From assembly GCF_004000765.1 (NCBI RefSeq), contig NZ_BILW01000024.1:1-64000 (forward strand): a stretch of 64,000 bases of DNA. Reading direction: 5' to 3'. The notes beneath the pieces are model-generated. The model worked only from the letters and a program-made list of their open reading frames with translations. It searched no databases and had not been told where the DNA came from. The stretch comes from Paenibacillus chondroitinus NBRC 15376 (GTDB lineage: Bacteria > Bacillota > Bacilli > Paenibacillales > NBRC-103111). The position numbers and the translations under genes were made by a program. This document shows, piece by piece, positions 52,541-60,936 of the stretch. Position 1 is the first letter of the stretch; the number at the start of each line of letters is the position of its first letter.

Positions 52541-53668
52541 ATGAGCCGCCCAACAGTTTCGCTGTGCATGATTGTGAGAGACGAAGAACGCCTGATTGAA
52601 GCCTGTTTACGAAGTGTCCAAGATTGGATTGATGAAATGATCGTCGTGGACACGGGTTCATTGGATAACACCGTGCAGATTGCCCGTTCCATGGGGGCTT
52701 CAGTCCTTACTTACGAATGGAATAACCATTTTGCAGATGCCAGGAATTATGGGCTAGAGCATGCCAAATCGGATTGGATCCTTTATTTGGATGCCGATGA
52801 AGAGCTGTCGCCGCTAGGTAATTTCGACTTGCACAAGGCGCTTCAGGAGACACAAGCCTCCATTTTATCCCTCCATTTAGTCAATTATATTGGCGAAACG
52901 CCAAATGAAGACGAAGCATTTCATATTGCACATCCACGTTTTTTTCGCAATCACATTGGGCTAAGGTTTAAATATGCCATACATGAAACACTAAATATCG
53001 ACGACATTTTCCTTGACCGTGACATGACGGACCTTTTGGAAATGATCCCTCTCAAATTATTTCACCACGGGTATCTGGAGCCAATTACGATTCAGAAAAA
53101 CAAGTTTGCCCGCAATATGACCCTGCTGCAGCAAGAAGCAAACGCTCCAGCGGCAACTTCGAATCCATGGATTGAATACCACATAGCCAGCGAGTACTAT
53201 CGCGTGTTCCAATATGACAAAGCATTTGAATACGTGAATCTATCCATTGTCCGCTTCATTCAATCGGGAAAAATGCCCCCTTCTATGCTGTATAAACTGA
53301 AATATGCCATCCTCTTTAACACAGGAAGCATCGATGGCGCCTGGCCCGGTATCGAGAAAGCCATTGCGTTGTATCCCGATTATGTCGATCTACATTTTTA
53401 TAAAGGTGTAATTTGCTATTTGAAGGGGTGGTACACTGCGGCAATTGACGTTTTTCGGCATTGCATAGAGTCGGGGGAAATAACAGGGCAACATCTGACA
53501 TTACGAGGTACAGGCAGCTTTCATGCGTACTTTTATTTAGGTTTATGCTGGGAAAAATTAGGAAATGACCAAGAGGCAATAAACGCCTATGAAAAGGCCT
53601 ACGAGTTGTCCCCAACCTATACCCTTGCCGGCGAAGCGCTTAACAGACTGAATGAAATCGAAACCTAG
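52541..53668 (+). CDS. Family-2 glycosyltransferase with TPR tail, divergent
   Basis: A 375-residue enzyme with VSLCMIVRDEERLIEACLRSV, VDTGSLDNTVQIA and LYLDADEEL in the GT2 domain. A TPR region (about 190-375) includes WYTAAIDVFRHCIE and LGNDQEAINAYEKAYELSPTY. GGAGGTG precedes ATG 52541. It is transcribed away from the three transferases on the other strand, with about 170 bases shared as promoter space. The same fold and tail make a common glycosylation role likely. Confidence 0.86.
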   Translation: MSRPTVSLCMIVRDEERLIEACLRSVQDWIDEMIVVDTGSLDNTVQIARSMGASVLTYEWNNHFADARNYGLEHAKSDWILYLDADEELSPLGNFDLHKALQETQASILSLHLVNYIGETPNEDEAFHIAHPRFFRNHIGLRFKYAIHETLNIDDIFLDRDMTDLLEMIPLKLFHHGYLEPITIQKNKFARNMTLLQQEANAPAATSNPWIEYHIASEYYRVFQYDKAFEYVNLSIVRFIQSGKMPPSMLYKLKYAILFNTGSIDGAWPGIEKAIALYPDYVDLHFYKGVICYLKGWYTAAIDVFRHCIESGEITGQHLTLRGTGSFHAYFYLGLCWEKLGNDQEAINAYEKAYELSPTYTLAGEALNRLNEIET

Positions 53669-53740
53669 TATTTCAGAAAACAGATGCAGCCAACACTAAA
53701 AACACTCACGGTCTCCCGGGAATGTCATTTCGTGCTGTCG

Positions 53741-54266
53741 TTATTTCAGCAAAAATTTCGCATACTTTAACGGAGTTTCATATGTTTTATAAAAAGTTGT
53801 ATGCATTTTCGCTTTTCTGAAGGAATAACGCTGATCTCTTCCGTTCACTTCAATGAACTTGATGCCTCCGTTTTGATCGACACCTATATCAAGCCCAAGA
53901 TCAGCCGTGTGAGGCAGACTATTGCCTAAATGTCTCGCTATCGCTAACGATGCTTGATGTAATTCTTCCTTAATTGCTATAGCGTGATAGCTGGTTTAAC
54001 TTCTTTTTCAAATATGGCGTTAGGGTTATCGCGCGGTTATGAGTAACACGAGGAATGCTTTTCCGGACAAGCTTGTATTTAGGATTGGCGTAAAAATAAC
54101 CCAAGGCTGATTTTCCGTTCACATAGTTTAAACACATATAGAAAGGTTTAATTCCGCACTTGTTCCCTGCTCGATTATACAACGCTATGCGTTCATTCCC
54201 TGTCCTTCCCTTTGCAATCCCTCTATATGTTTTTAAATCAAGCAAGACGCCTACTGTCGCTCCCAC
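53741..54266 (-). pseudogene. Remnant of a YheC/YheD-type ATP-grasp spore coat gene
   Basis: The first 98 codons from GTG 54266 (VGVLLDLKTYRGIAKG, IPRVTHNRAI) match the N-terminus of YheC/D spore-coat-associated ATP-grasp proteins. The frame stops at 53970, but another frame, read from about 53985 to the stop at 53741, encodes the family's C-terminus: IKEELHQASLAIARHLG, ADLGLDIGVD, IKFIEVNGRDQRYSFRK. The roughly 200-residue middle of the enzyme is missing and the frame shifts at the junction. The gene therefore suffered an internal deletion plus frameshift. The start region also has a nearby in-frame TAG. Confidence 0.8.
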
Positions 54267-54432
54267 CTAATCACCACCATCATTCGCAAATAAGAACATT
54301 GTCAGTGTATGTCTCTCTGCTAACGAGTAACACGGTAAATACCTATACACGAACGAAAAGTGTGAAGGAATTATTTAACATTCGTCGAATGTAGACGAGG
54401 TGGAAGCAAAAAGTGAACACGCTAATCCCGGA

Positions 54433-54930
54433 CTAAACTTTGCTATCGTAGAAAAAATGCTGCGCCTGAATATGATCGCCAAGTTCAATAATGCCGTATG
54501 AATATTGAGGCTGCCTTCTTTTATCCGTTGGCGAGCCCGGATTGAACATCAGAATCCCGTCAACGGTTTGATGATAAGGAATATGGGAATGCCCGAAAAT
54601 AATAATATCCGGCTGCTCTTCCCGGAATGCTTCCCGGGCTCTTTCCTCTGTCGTCTTACGGAAGCCGTCACCGTGAATAAGACCGATTCGGTGTTTCCCG
54701 ACGGTCACGATTTTTTTCAATCCAAACCGCTCTACAATGTCATGACCGTCATTATTCCCGGCCACAGCCTCGCATGGAGCAATTTGTTCAACGAGTTCGA
54801 CGACATGTTCACTCACCCAATCTCCTGCGTGCAGAATCAGATCAACACCTTTTAATCCTGCTACCAGCGTATCTGGCAGCTTATGTACCCTTGCGGATAG
54901 ATGCGTATCGGAAATGACACCAATTCGCAT
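54433..54930 (-). CDS. Metallophosphoesterase, YfcE/MJ0936 family
   Basis: A 165-residue calcineurin-fold phosphodiesterase. All metal motifs are visible: ISDTHL (6-11), HAGDW near 34, GNNDGHD near 58, LIHGD near 83 and IFGHSHIPYH near 110. Relatives hydrolyse phosphodiesters such as bis-p-nitrophenyl phosphate in vitro; physiological substrate unknown. AAGGAGTG precedes ATG 54930. Monocistronic. Confidence 0.88.
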   Translation of the reverse strand: MRIGVISDTHLSARVHKLPDTLVAGLKGVDLILHAGDWVSEHVVELVEQIAPCEAVAGNNDGHDIVERFGLKKIVTVGKHRIGLIHGDGFRKTTEERAREAFREEQPDIIIFGHSHIPYHQTVDGILMFNPGSPTDKRRQPQYSYGIIELGDHIQAQHFFYDSKV

Positions 54931-55114
54931 AAAATCACTCCTTTTTTCACATATGCTCCTATTTTCTCATTCGCCGGAAGGAACTGCAAATACAAGGCAG
55001 AATAAAGAGCAGACTAAGGTATCTGACTTATGAAGAGACAGATCTCCTAAAAATTCGATGTTTGCAGATCAGTTTGATACAATATTGCTGAAGTCTACGC
55101 CAAGGGGGACACCG

Positions 55115-56419
55115 ATGATGAAAGATCCCATCGTCATACAGAACAAATTAAGAGAAGCTATGGGGCATCTCGAGAAAAGGTTCATGGAGCGTGAAGAACT
55201 CATCCGAGTCTTGCTCCTTGCCATCATGAGCGGTGAACACGTCCTATTGGTCGGACCTCCCGGTTCGGCGAAATCGCAGCTGGCCCGAGCTGCAGCAGAA
55301 TTATTCGGCAACGAGCCTTATTACGACTATTTATTGACTCGCTTCACGACGCCAGACGAGCTATTTGGCCCAGTCTCTTTGCAAAAATTAAAACAAGATG
55401 AGTACAGTCGCCTCACGGAAGGATATCTGCCCAGCGCGCGTTTCGCCTTCCTGGATGAAATATTCAAAGCAAACAGTGCGATTCTTAACTCACTCTTATC
55501 GATATTAAATGAGCGCGTTTTCTTCAATGGACGTCTGAAGCAGCCGTCGCCTCTGTTATTTTTAATGGCGGCCTCCAACGAATTGCCTGAAGATAACGAG
55601 CAGCTGGCTGCACTTTACGATCGGTTTTTGTTCCGATTTGAAGTCGAGTATGTCAAGCAAATTTCCAGCTTCGAGCTGATGTTTCAAGCGCCGAAATCGC
55701 CACTTCCTACACTGCTTTCAACAGAGCTAATTAACCAATTGAGATCACAAGCAATGGACGTGCAGTTGCCGGATGCTTTGATTTACATGCTCTTCCAGTT
55801 AAAAACAGCCCTTCAAGAGAAAGAATACGTGCTCTCCGATCGGCGTTGGAATAAAATAGGACACACTTGGAAAATTTCAGCCGCTATTCACGGACGAAGT
55901 GCCGTTGGTGTTTGGGACACCGTTCTCACTCCGCACATGCTATGGGATTTTCCAGAGGATTTGCCTGAAGTTAAAGCGGTTTTTGATACGTTATTTCAGG
56001 ATATGCTCAAACGCGAGATGGAACAGGAGCTTCCTCTGCAGCAGTACAATATGACGGTTAAAAAATGGCTGGACAAGGAAGATGAGCTCCATGCCTTCCA
56101 ATTTAAAAAAGAAATCGGCGGTTCTTTATCCAAAGACGCCGCCGAGCGCTTGAAGGGCAGCTTGGAAGAATGCCGCACGGAGCTGGAGGATACGGCACGC
56201 AGCTTACGAGGCAGACTTGTCTCTTGGCAGGAAAAAGAAAAGAAATTGCCCGAATGGATTGCTTCACAATCCATTTTCCTGCAGCATCCCGAGCAATATG
56301 CCGTCAAATTTACGCACCTTCGCATCCAGGGTGAACGCATTTTACAATCCATTCAAGGTTTATATCGCACATTGTTTGACCGTGAAATTCCAGGAATCGT
56401 GTACGACTATACCCTATAA
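55115..56419 (+). CDS. MoxR-type AAA+ ATPase, RavA-like
   Basis: A 434-residue MoxR AAA+ ATPase. Walker A GPPGSAKS is at about residues 47-54, Walker B FLDEIFK near 110 and sensor AASNELPEDNEQ near 150. A helical C-terminal half with long charged helices resembles the LARA/discoidin region of RavA. ATG 55115 has AAGGGGGA upstream; the frame start at 55058 has none. The VWA gene follows after 11 bases, the classic RavA-ViaA arrangement, in which the two act as a chaperone-like pair on specific complexes. The target in this organism is unknown. Confidence 0.85.
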   Translation: MMKDPIVIQNKLREAMGHLEKRFMEREELIRVLLLAIMSGEHVLLVGPPGSAKSQLARAAAELFGNEPYYDYLLTRFTTPDELFGPVSLQKLKQDEYSRLTEGYLPSARFAFLDEIFKANSAILNSLLSILNERVFFNGRLKQPSPLLFLMAASNELPEDNEQLAALYDRFLFRFEVEYVKQISSFELMFQAPKSPLPTLLSTELINQLRSQAMDVQLPDALIYMLFQLKTALQEKEYVLSDRRWNKIGHTWKISAAIHGRSAVGVWDTVLTPHMLWDFPEDLPEVKAVFDTLFQDMLKREMEQELPLQQYNMTVKKWLDKEDELHAFQFKKEIGGSLSKDAAERLKGSLEECRTELEDTARSLRGRLVSWQEKEKKLPEWIASQSIFLQHPEQYAVKFTHLRIQGERILQSIQGLYRTLFDREIPGIVYDYTL

Positions 56420-56430
56420 GAGGTTACATT

Positions 56431-58140
56431 ATGATCATTCGCTGCACACGGGTCGATCGGTATGTGTTTGAAGGTTATGTTCATTCTTCCCGCGTCGCCC
56501 AGGAATGGATGCGCGAAGCGGTGCGGCAAGCTCCCTGGTTTTCGCTTGAACTGTTCGCCGATTTCTTCATGTGCTTTTACTTATCGAAACCTGAGATCGA
56601 TGCAGCTTCCGAGGAAACACCTTTCCACCGCTGGATGGTATTGACTTTGACCAAACAATACTTCTATGTCTCCATTCATCCGCGCACAATTGGACAAGTG
56701 AACGCTTCCTTTAAGACGGCGCTCAAAGCGCTAATGTGGCTGACGGAGTCATACGAGAAAGAAGTAAAAAAACGGCAAAAGGAGCAGCAGCAAATCGGCA
56801 TCGGTTTGGAGAAAAAACAGCAAATGAGCGGTCAAGAGGACAAAAGCGTCAGCGAGCGGCTCACCGATAAGCAAATTGAGAAGTTGAGGCTTGTTGGATA
56901 TACCCTGCAGCAGGGAAAACGAGCTGTAGAGGACAAGCAAGAGGCCTCCGACTCACGGCCGCTGGTTGTAGACGAGATTCGCGCATTGAAACAGCGCATC
57001 TTGGAACTGCAAGGCGAGCTGCGTACGGAGTTCATGAAACGCGACAAGCTGAAAGCCAAGCTGCGCAAGGCGGAAGAGGAACTCGAACGCCGCAAGCGCC
57101 AGTTGGACCGCATGAGCGCCCGCGACCTCGCCGCGATGCAGGAGCTTGAGTCCGAGCTGGGCGACTGGCTCGGGCGATCTTTGAAGGAGACGCTGTCGCT
57201 CGAAGAGGCGGACAGCTTTAATGTGCACGAGCTCGTGCAGGCGAGTCAGCGGCTCGCGAACCGGCGCTGGGGCAGCGAGCTGGGGAAGCTGCGGAGGCAG
57301 ACGTTCGAGCATTACGTGCAGTGGATTGAAAAGCTGAAGCGCAGCAAGGATTTGGTCGCTTTCTTGCAGGAGGTGGGCCGCAACATCCATCATCTGCGGG
57401 TTCAGCGGAAGAAGCAGCGCTCGCCGTATGTCCCTGAATCCTACGATGATCTGCGGCATTCCGGAGACATCGCGCATTTGCTGCCCAGCGAAGCCAGTTT
57501 GCTCGCGGATGATGATTTTGAGCCTTATTTTCTCGTCAAATGGATGGAAAATAAGCTCATGACTTACAACTACAGCGGTTCCTCTCCAGAACCGCAAAAA
57601 GGGCCCGTGATCTGTATGCTCGACACGTCGCATTCGATGCGCGGCAGCAAACTCCGGCTTGCCCAGCTATTCACCGCGACCTTCGCCTCCTTCGCGCTTC
57701 TTGAGCGGCGGGACTTCGTCCTGCTGCTGTTCGGCGCCAAAGGCGAGCTGGTCGAGCACATCTTGTCTTACAAACGTCCCGACTGGGACCGCTTCTATGG
57801 CCTTGCGCAGCTTGCCTTCGGCGGCGGCACCAACTTTGATGCCCCGCTGGGCAGAGGCATGGACATCGTTCAGCATCAGCCGCAGTTTCGCGATGCCGAT
57901 TTCGTGATGGTCACCGATGGCGTTGGCCAGATCTCCAAAGCAACGCAGCAGCAGCTTGCGCTGCTGAGCCAAAAAAAGCAGCTGCGGCTGCATTCCCTGA
58001 TCATCGGCTCCGCCCGCCAGCATCTCGTGCAAAAATACGAGATTATGGGCGTTTCGCATCAGGTACGATTTGCAACAGCTTGGGATATGCAGGATCCCGT
58101 TAAGGATGAGCTGCTGCTTGATGTGTTTGCAAAGCGATGA
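56431..58140 (+). CDS. VWA-domain protein, ViaA-like partner of the AAA+ ATPase
   Basis: A 569-residue protein. A helical N-terminal region is followed by long charged coiled-coil segments (about 105-240) rich in Lys, Glu, Gln and Arg. The C-terminal VWA domain has the MIDAS motif DTSHSMRGS near residue 397, GGGTNFDAPL and MVTDGVG. AAGAGG precedes ATG 56431. VWA/MIDAS proteins of this type bind MoxR ATPases and deliver clients. From about 57.0 to 58.1 kb the coding sequence is clearly GC-richer than its surroundings, with a terminator after the stop. Confidence 0.85.
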   Translation: MIIRCTRVDRYVFEGYVHSSRVAQEWMREAVRQAPWFSLELFADFFMCFYLSKPEIDAASEETPFHRWMVLTLTKQYFYVSIHPRTIGQVNASFKTALKALMWLTESYEKEVKKRQKEQQQIGIGLEKKQQMSGQEDKSVSERLTDKQIEKLRLVGYTLQQGKRAVEDKQEASDSRPLVVDEIRALKQRILELQGELRTEFMKRDKLKAKLRKAEEELERRKRQLDRMSARDLAAMQELESELGDWLGRSLKETLSLEEADSFNVHELVQASQRLANRRWGSELGKLRRQTFEHYVQWIEKLKRSKDLVAFLQEVGRNIHHLRVQRKKQRSPYVPESYDDLRHSGDIAHLLPSEASLLADDDFEPYFLVKWMENKLMTYNYSGSSPEPQKGPVICMLDTSHSMRGSKLRLAQLFTATFASFALLERRDFVLLLFGAKGELVEHILSYKRPDWDRFYGLAQLAFGGGTNFDAPLGRGMDIVQHQPQFRDADFVMVTDGVGQISKATQQQLALLSQKKQLRLHSLIIGSARQHLVQKYEIMGVSHQVRFATAWDMQDPVKDELLLDVFAKR

Positions 58141-58151
58141 CCACAGCAAAC

Positions 58152-58210
58152 AATCCCCCAATTGCCGCGACTCGACTTGACTCGATTGGCTGGCACCGGG
58201 GGATTTTTTT
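58152..58210 (+). terminator. Terminator of the ravA-viaA-like operon
   Basis: AATCCCCC pairs with GGGGGATT, with inner CAAT/ATTG pairing, followed by a run of T. Confidence 0.8.
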
Positions 58211-58915
58211 CGTGTAACCGCATTGTACCGTCGGACAGTGCAACGTAAACCTTCGATTTTGCTGCTCAGCCGTACCTTCGTCACTTCACTCCGACACACC
58301 TTTTATCACTCATAACCGAGATAGACTGGAGCATTATACTATGTTGTACATTGTGCAACCATTTGACTGTAATTAGCACTCAGCACACCTCTATACTGTA
58401 CTTTATGCAACGAATCATACACTAAATCGCTTACATCTCACCTTTTCACTATAAATGGTTGTATATTGTGCAATCAAAGTCCGCATTCGTGGTCAGAAGA
58501 GACCATTACGTTGTATATAATGCAACGGGGGCCTTTTACTCATCACCTATGACCCTTGACCATAAATGGCTTTCTTTGCCTAGTTGCCTTTGTCGTACTT
58601 CTAGGAAGAGTGTACCCCAAAACATACTAAATAAGGACCCCTCTCGGGGTCCTCATTGACGGTGAATAGATTTATGGTAATATGCTATGAACCTTTACTC
58701 AGCTTGGTCTCTACCTCATCACACTATTGCAGTACTTGACCACATTAATGATTTCTGCGGCACATCTCCTCGCTTCTATACGGATTCAACAACAACTTCC
58801 CTTGGTGTAAATTATCTTTGACACGACACCTCTCTGCTTTCACCGTCAAAGATAGTATGTCCGCTTATTTTCATTTTATGTATGTAAAAAAGCAAGTCAC
58901 GATTTTCTTTTTCAC
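58211..58915. other. Long convergent spacer with repeated palindromes and hairpins
   Basis: This 705-nt stretch lies between convergent genes and has no convincing coding frame. It holds four copies of a 17-base palindromic motif (58343-58526), a possible spaced fifth (58222-58244), a GC-rich hairpin AGGACCCC/GGGGTCCT (58634-58653), and a hairpin with 9-base arms ATCTTTGAC/GTCAAAGAT (58814-58853). The hairpins lack long T-runs. Confidence 0.7.
58343..58526. repeat. Four helically phased copies of a GTTGTAYATNNTGCAAC palindrome
   Basis: Copies are at 58343-58359 (GTTGTACATTGTGCAAC), 58395-58411 (ACTGTACTTTATGCAAC), 58458-58474 (GTTGTATATTGTGCAAT) and 58510-58526 (GTTGTATATAATGCAAC). Each is an imperfect inverted repeat of GTTGYA. 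Start-to-start distances are 52, 63 and 52 bases, close to five, six and five helical turns, which puts all copies on the same face of the DNA. Confidence 0.7.
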
Positions 58916-59119
58916 TCATTCCTGTATCAACTCTTTGATCGTCTTGAGCGGTACGCCCGTCTCATGATACACATCAATCAGTGTGGCACCCGGATGGCTG
59001 CGAACAAAATCTTTGACCTTATGCGACTCGACCAGTTGCAGCTGCACACAGGGTTTACAGCGTTTTTCAAATTGTCTTATGAAAACTTTTCCGCATGCCT
59101 CACAGTTGCTTAATGTCAT
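58916..59119 (-). CDS. Small zinc-ribbon/HTH protein resembling YvyF (TIGR03826)
   Basis: A 67-residue protein. Two CxxC pairs (NCEACGK at 5-11 and RCKPCVQ near 21-27) form a zinc ribbon, and the C-terminal half (VKDFVRSHPGATLIDVYHETGVPLKTIKELI) looks like a helix-turn-helix. This is the layout of YvyF, encoded in flagellar operons of bacilli; here it is isolated from any flagellar gene. ATG 59119 has GGAAGGTG upstream, whereas the longer frame to 59167 has none. A role in motility or regulation is possible but unproven. Confidence 0.65.
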   Translation of the reverse strand: MTLSNCEACGKVFIRQFEKRCKPCVQLQLVESHKVKDFVRSHPGATLIDVYHETGVPLKTIKELIQE

Positions 59120-59194
59120 TTTTTTACACCTTCCAGAGCCAACTTTGACCAGGCTATTTCCAATCAAAATAGCTTTCGCAACGGCAATCTGTTT

Positions 59195-59740
59195 TCAGGG
59201 GGTAGGTAGGTGAATTTCGATATGATCCCCTGCTTTAATCTCACCTGGGCGTTCCACATAGGCGACAATTCCCCTGCTTTTCTGCGCTTGAATGATAAAA
59301 TGTTTCGTTAAACTTTTGTCGTCATACTGTTCCGCGATCACTCTGCCCGGTCCGGCACAGGGCTCATTTTCACCCTCGCAGACTAACCCGCCACCACTTG
59401 ATAGCATCATGCGAATGCCCATGGGAAGCTTGGTTAAGTCCGGCGCGCCGCTCACCAGAATGTTCGCTCCCAACCACTCGGGCCGTATCGTTCCGACACC
59501 TAACCGGTCTGCGATTCCTTGAAGCTCCTCGACAGATACGAGGCTAAGTTGACGACGATTAAAGATCTCCGTCCCTCTCTTATACATGGGCTGTCTGGAG
59601 TCGGCTTTAGCAAATAGACCAAAATGCCTATCACCTTCAATACCGCCAAATTTCAACTCGGCTCCGTCAATTTCTCTTGTAATAAATGTGTCAGGGTTAT
59701 CCGCAATAAGCACAGCTTCAACTTTTATCAACATGGTCAT
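59195..59740 (-). CDS. MOSC-domain protein
   Basis: A 181-residue MOSC (molybdenum cofactor sulfurase C-terminal) domain protein. IEGDRHFG near 35, QLSLVSVEEL, RPEWLGANILVSG and CEGENEPCAGPGRVI (Cys residues near 121 and 128) match the family. Stand-alone MOSC proteins such as YiiM bind molybdenum cofactor and act in reductions of N-hydroxylated compounds. No molybdenum genes are nearby. The start could be ATG 59740 or ATG 59734. Specific role unknown. Confidence 0.82.
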   Translation of the reverse strand: MTMLIKVEAVLIADNPDTFITREIDGAELKFGGIEGDRHFGLFAKADSRQPMYKRGTEIFNRRQLSLVSVEELQGIADRLGVGTIRPEWLGANILVSGAPDLTKLPMGIRMMLSSGGGLVCEGENEPCAGPGRVIAEQYDDKSLTKHFIIQAQKSRGIVAYVERPGEIKAGDHIEIHLPTP

Positions 59741-59834
59741 CTATAGCCTACCCGCCTTGTCCAAAATTTCGCAACTTACTTATCCATATGCACGTACGGC
59801 ATTTGTTGTTAATGACGTTTTGACACTTTTCAGC

Positions 59835-60524
59835 TTACCGGCTTTCCGCCATCTCCGGCCACATAACTCCGTCTTCCCATCCCAGTACAAAAGCTTCCCA
59901 TCTGCGCGTCTCTGGAAAAGACTCCAAATCGCCAAAATATTTCGCGATAGCCACATGCTGGGTCGCATGGGCCTTTAGGGCAGCTGCTTTGACTGACCAT
60001 CCCAGCTCCGTATCCACAACAATTGAAGGCTGCAGCCCCCGCTCCTGTAAAATGCCAGACGCCGCATAGTACAGCTTGCGAACGCTTGGGCATTTCCCGC
60101 TTAATACAGCAGCTGTCGCAGCTTTGGAGATGGTCACATGATCCGGGTGCCCATTCCCACCGTCTTCTGCGAAGCTGAATACATTCTCCACCTCATAACG
60201 CTGAAGAAAGGAAATAACGCCTGCGACCAGCTCATCGAAATCAATATTCGCCAACTGACCGTCCGGGAAGCCCAAATGTTCCACAATGGAAATTCCCAAC
60301 ACTTCAGCAGCAACATTCATTTCTTCTTCTCTCACCCTGGCAAGCTCCGACTTATCCGTCGCTCTCTCCAAACCATGCCGGCCTGCATCCCCCCGCGTCG
60401 CTAGCAGCAGCGCAGGCGCGTTGCCTTCATCCGCATATTTGCGAATTAAACATCCACTGAGAAAGGTCTCATCATCCGGATGCGCATAAACAAATCCATT
60501 TTGGATTCCCATCTTCCTCTTCAC
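59835..60524 (-). CDS. bshB2: PIG-L deacetylase, bacillithiol biosynthesis BshB2-type
   Basis: A 229-residue zinc deacetylase. AHPDDETF near residue 14 (zinc His-Asp-Asp motif) and GHPDHVTIS near 127 mark the LmbE/PIG-L fold; the overall sequence fits BshB2, which removes acetyl from GlcNAc-malate in bacillithiol synthesis and related conjugates. The start is GTG 60524 or ATG 60512; neither has a strong site. It follows a small gene on the same strand by 11 bases. ypdA at 3.9 kb agrees with bacillithiol metabolism. Confidence 0.8.
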   Translation of the reverse strand: MKRKMGIQNGFVYAHPDDETFLSGCLIRKYADEGNAPALLLATRGDAGRHGLERATDKSELARVREEEMNVAAEVLGISIVEHLGFPDGQLANIDFDELVAGVISFLQRYEVENVFSFAEDGGNGHPDHVTISKAATAAVLSGKCPSVRKLYYAASGILQERGLQPSIVVDTELGWSVKAAALKAHATQHVAIAKYFGDLESFPETRRWEAFVLGWEDGVMWPEMAESR

Positions 60525-60535
60525 TCCGTTTTCTT

Positions 60536-60904
60536 CTATGTAAAATTGGCGGGCGGATACACGTTCTCAATCACGAAAATCGCTTGATCCCAAGGCATTG
60601 TCATCTCCGTGTTTTCTTGCAAATCCATCAAACTGACTTCGTTCTCTGCCTTCGAGTTATCACTAATGGAGATGACGAAGCGCATGCCAAGCCCTTCCGC
60701 TATATGTTTCCCAGAATCTGAACCTAGACATTCCATTCTTACCCCAATGCCAACTAGCTGCAATTCGTTCGTTAGTTCACGTGCCCGTGCATTCACTTGC
60801 AAGGAAGCTTTGGGCGCTAACAGGATGACTTTGGCTTGTTCGAGGTGATTCATGAACCGACTCTCATCTTCCGGACTCTCATACCTTTGATTGCTGTTTT
60901 CCAT
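60536..60904 (-). CDS. Small protein resembling a free-standing tRNA-synthetase anticodon-binding domain
   Basis: A 122-residue soluble protein. The stretch from AKVILLAPKASLQVNARARELTNEL through GIGVRMECLGSDSGKHIAEGLGMRFVISISD to VSLMDLQENTEMTMP follows the strand-helix pattern and key positions of the HGTP anticodon-binding domain of His/Thr/Pro/Gly synthetases, without a catalytic domain. This is my reading by eye, not a search result. AGGTGAAGG precedes ATG 60904. The gene lies upstream of bshB2 and behind a structured leader with a terminator. It could instead be an unrelated Rossmann-like protein. Confidence 0.5.
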   Translation of the reverse strand: MENSNQRYESPEDESRFMNHLEQAKVILLAPKASLQVNARARELTNELQLVGIGVRMECLGSDSGKHIAEGLGMRFVISISDNSKAENEVSLMDLQENTEMTMPWDQAIFVIENVYPPANFT

Positions 60905-60936
60905 ACCTTCACCTAGTCCCTTCTCCCGAGATAAAA

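Noticed and set aside
52368-52661. Long N-terminal extension of the glycosyltransferase at 51672
   Set aside because: It overlaps the divergent glycosyltransferase gene, is low-quality sequence, and the GT2 domain starts at 52367.
58459-58659. Open frame of 66 codons on the plus strand
   Set aside because: No ribosome binding site; it starts inside a palindrome of the repeat array and crosses the GC hairpin, so coding is unlikely.
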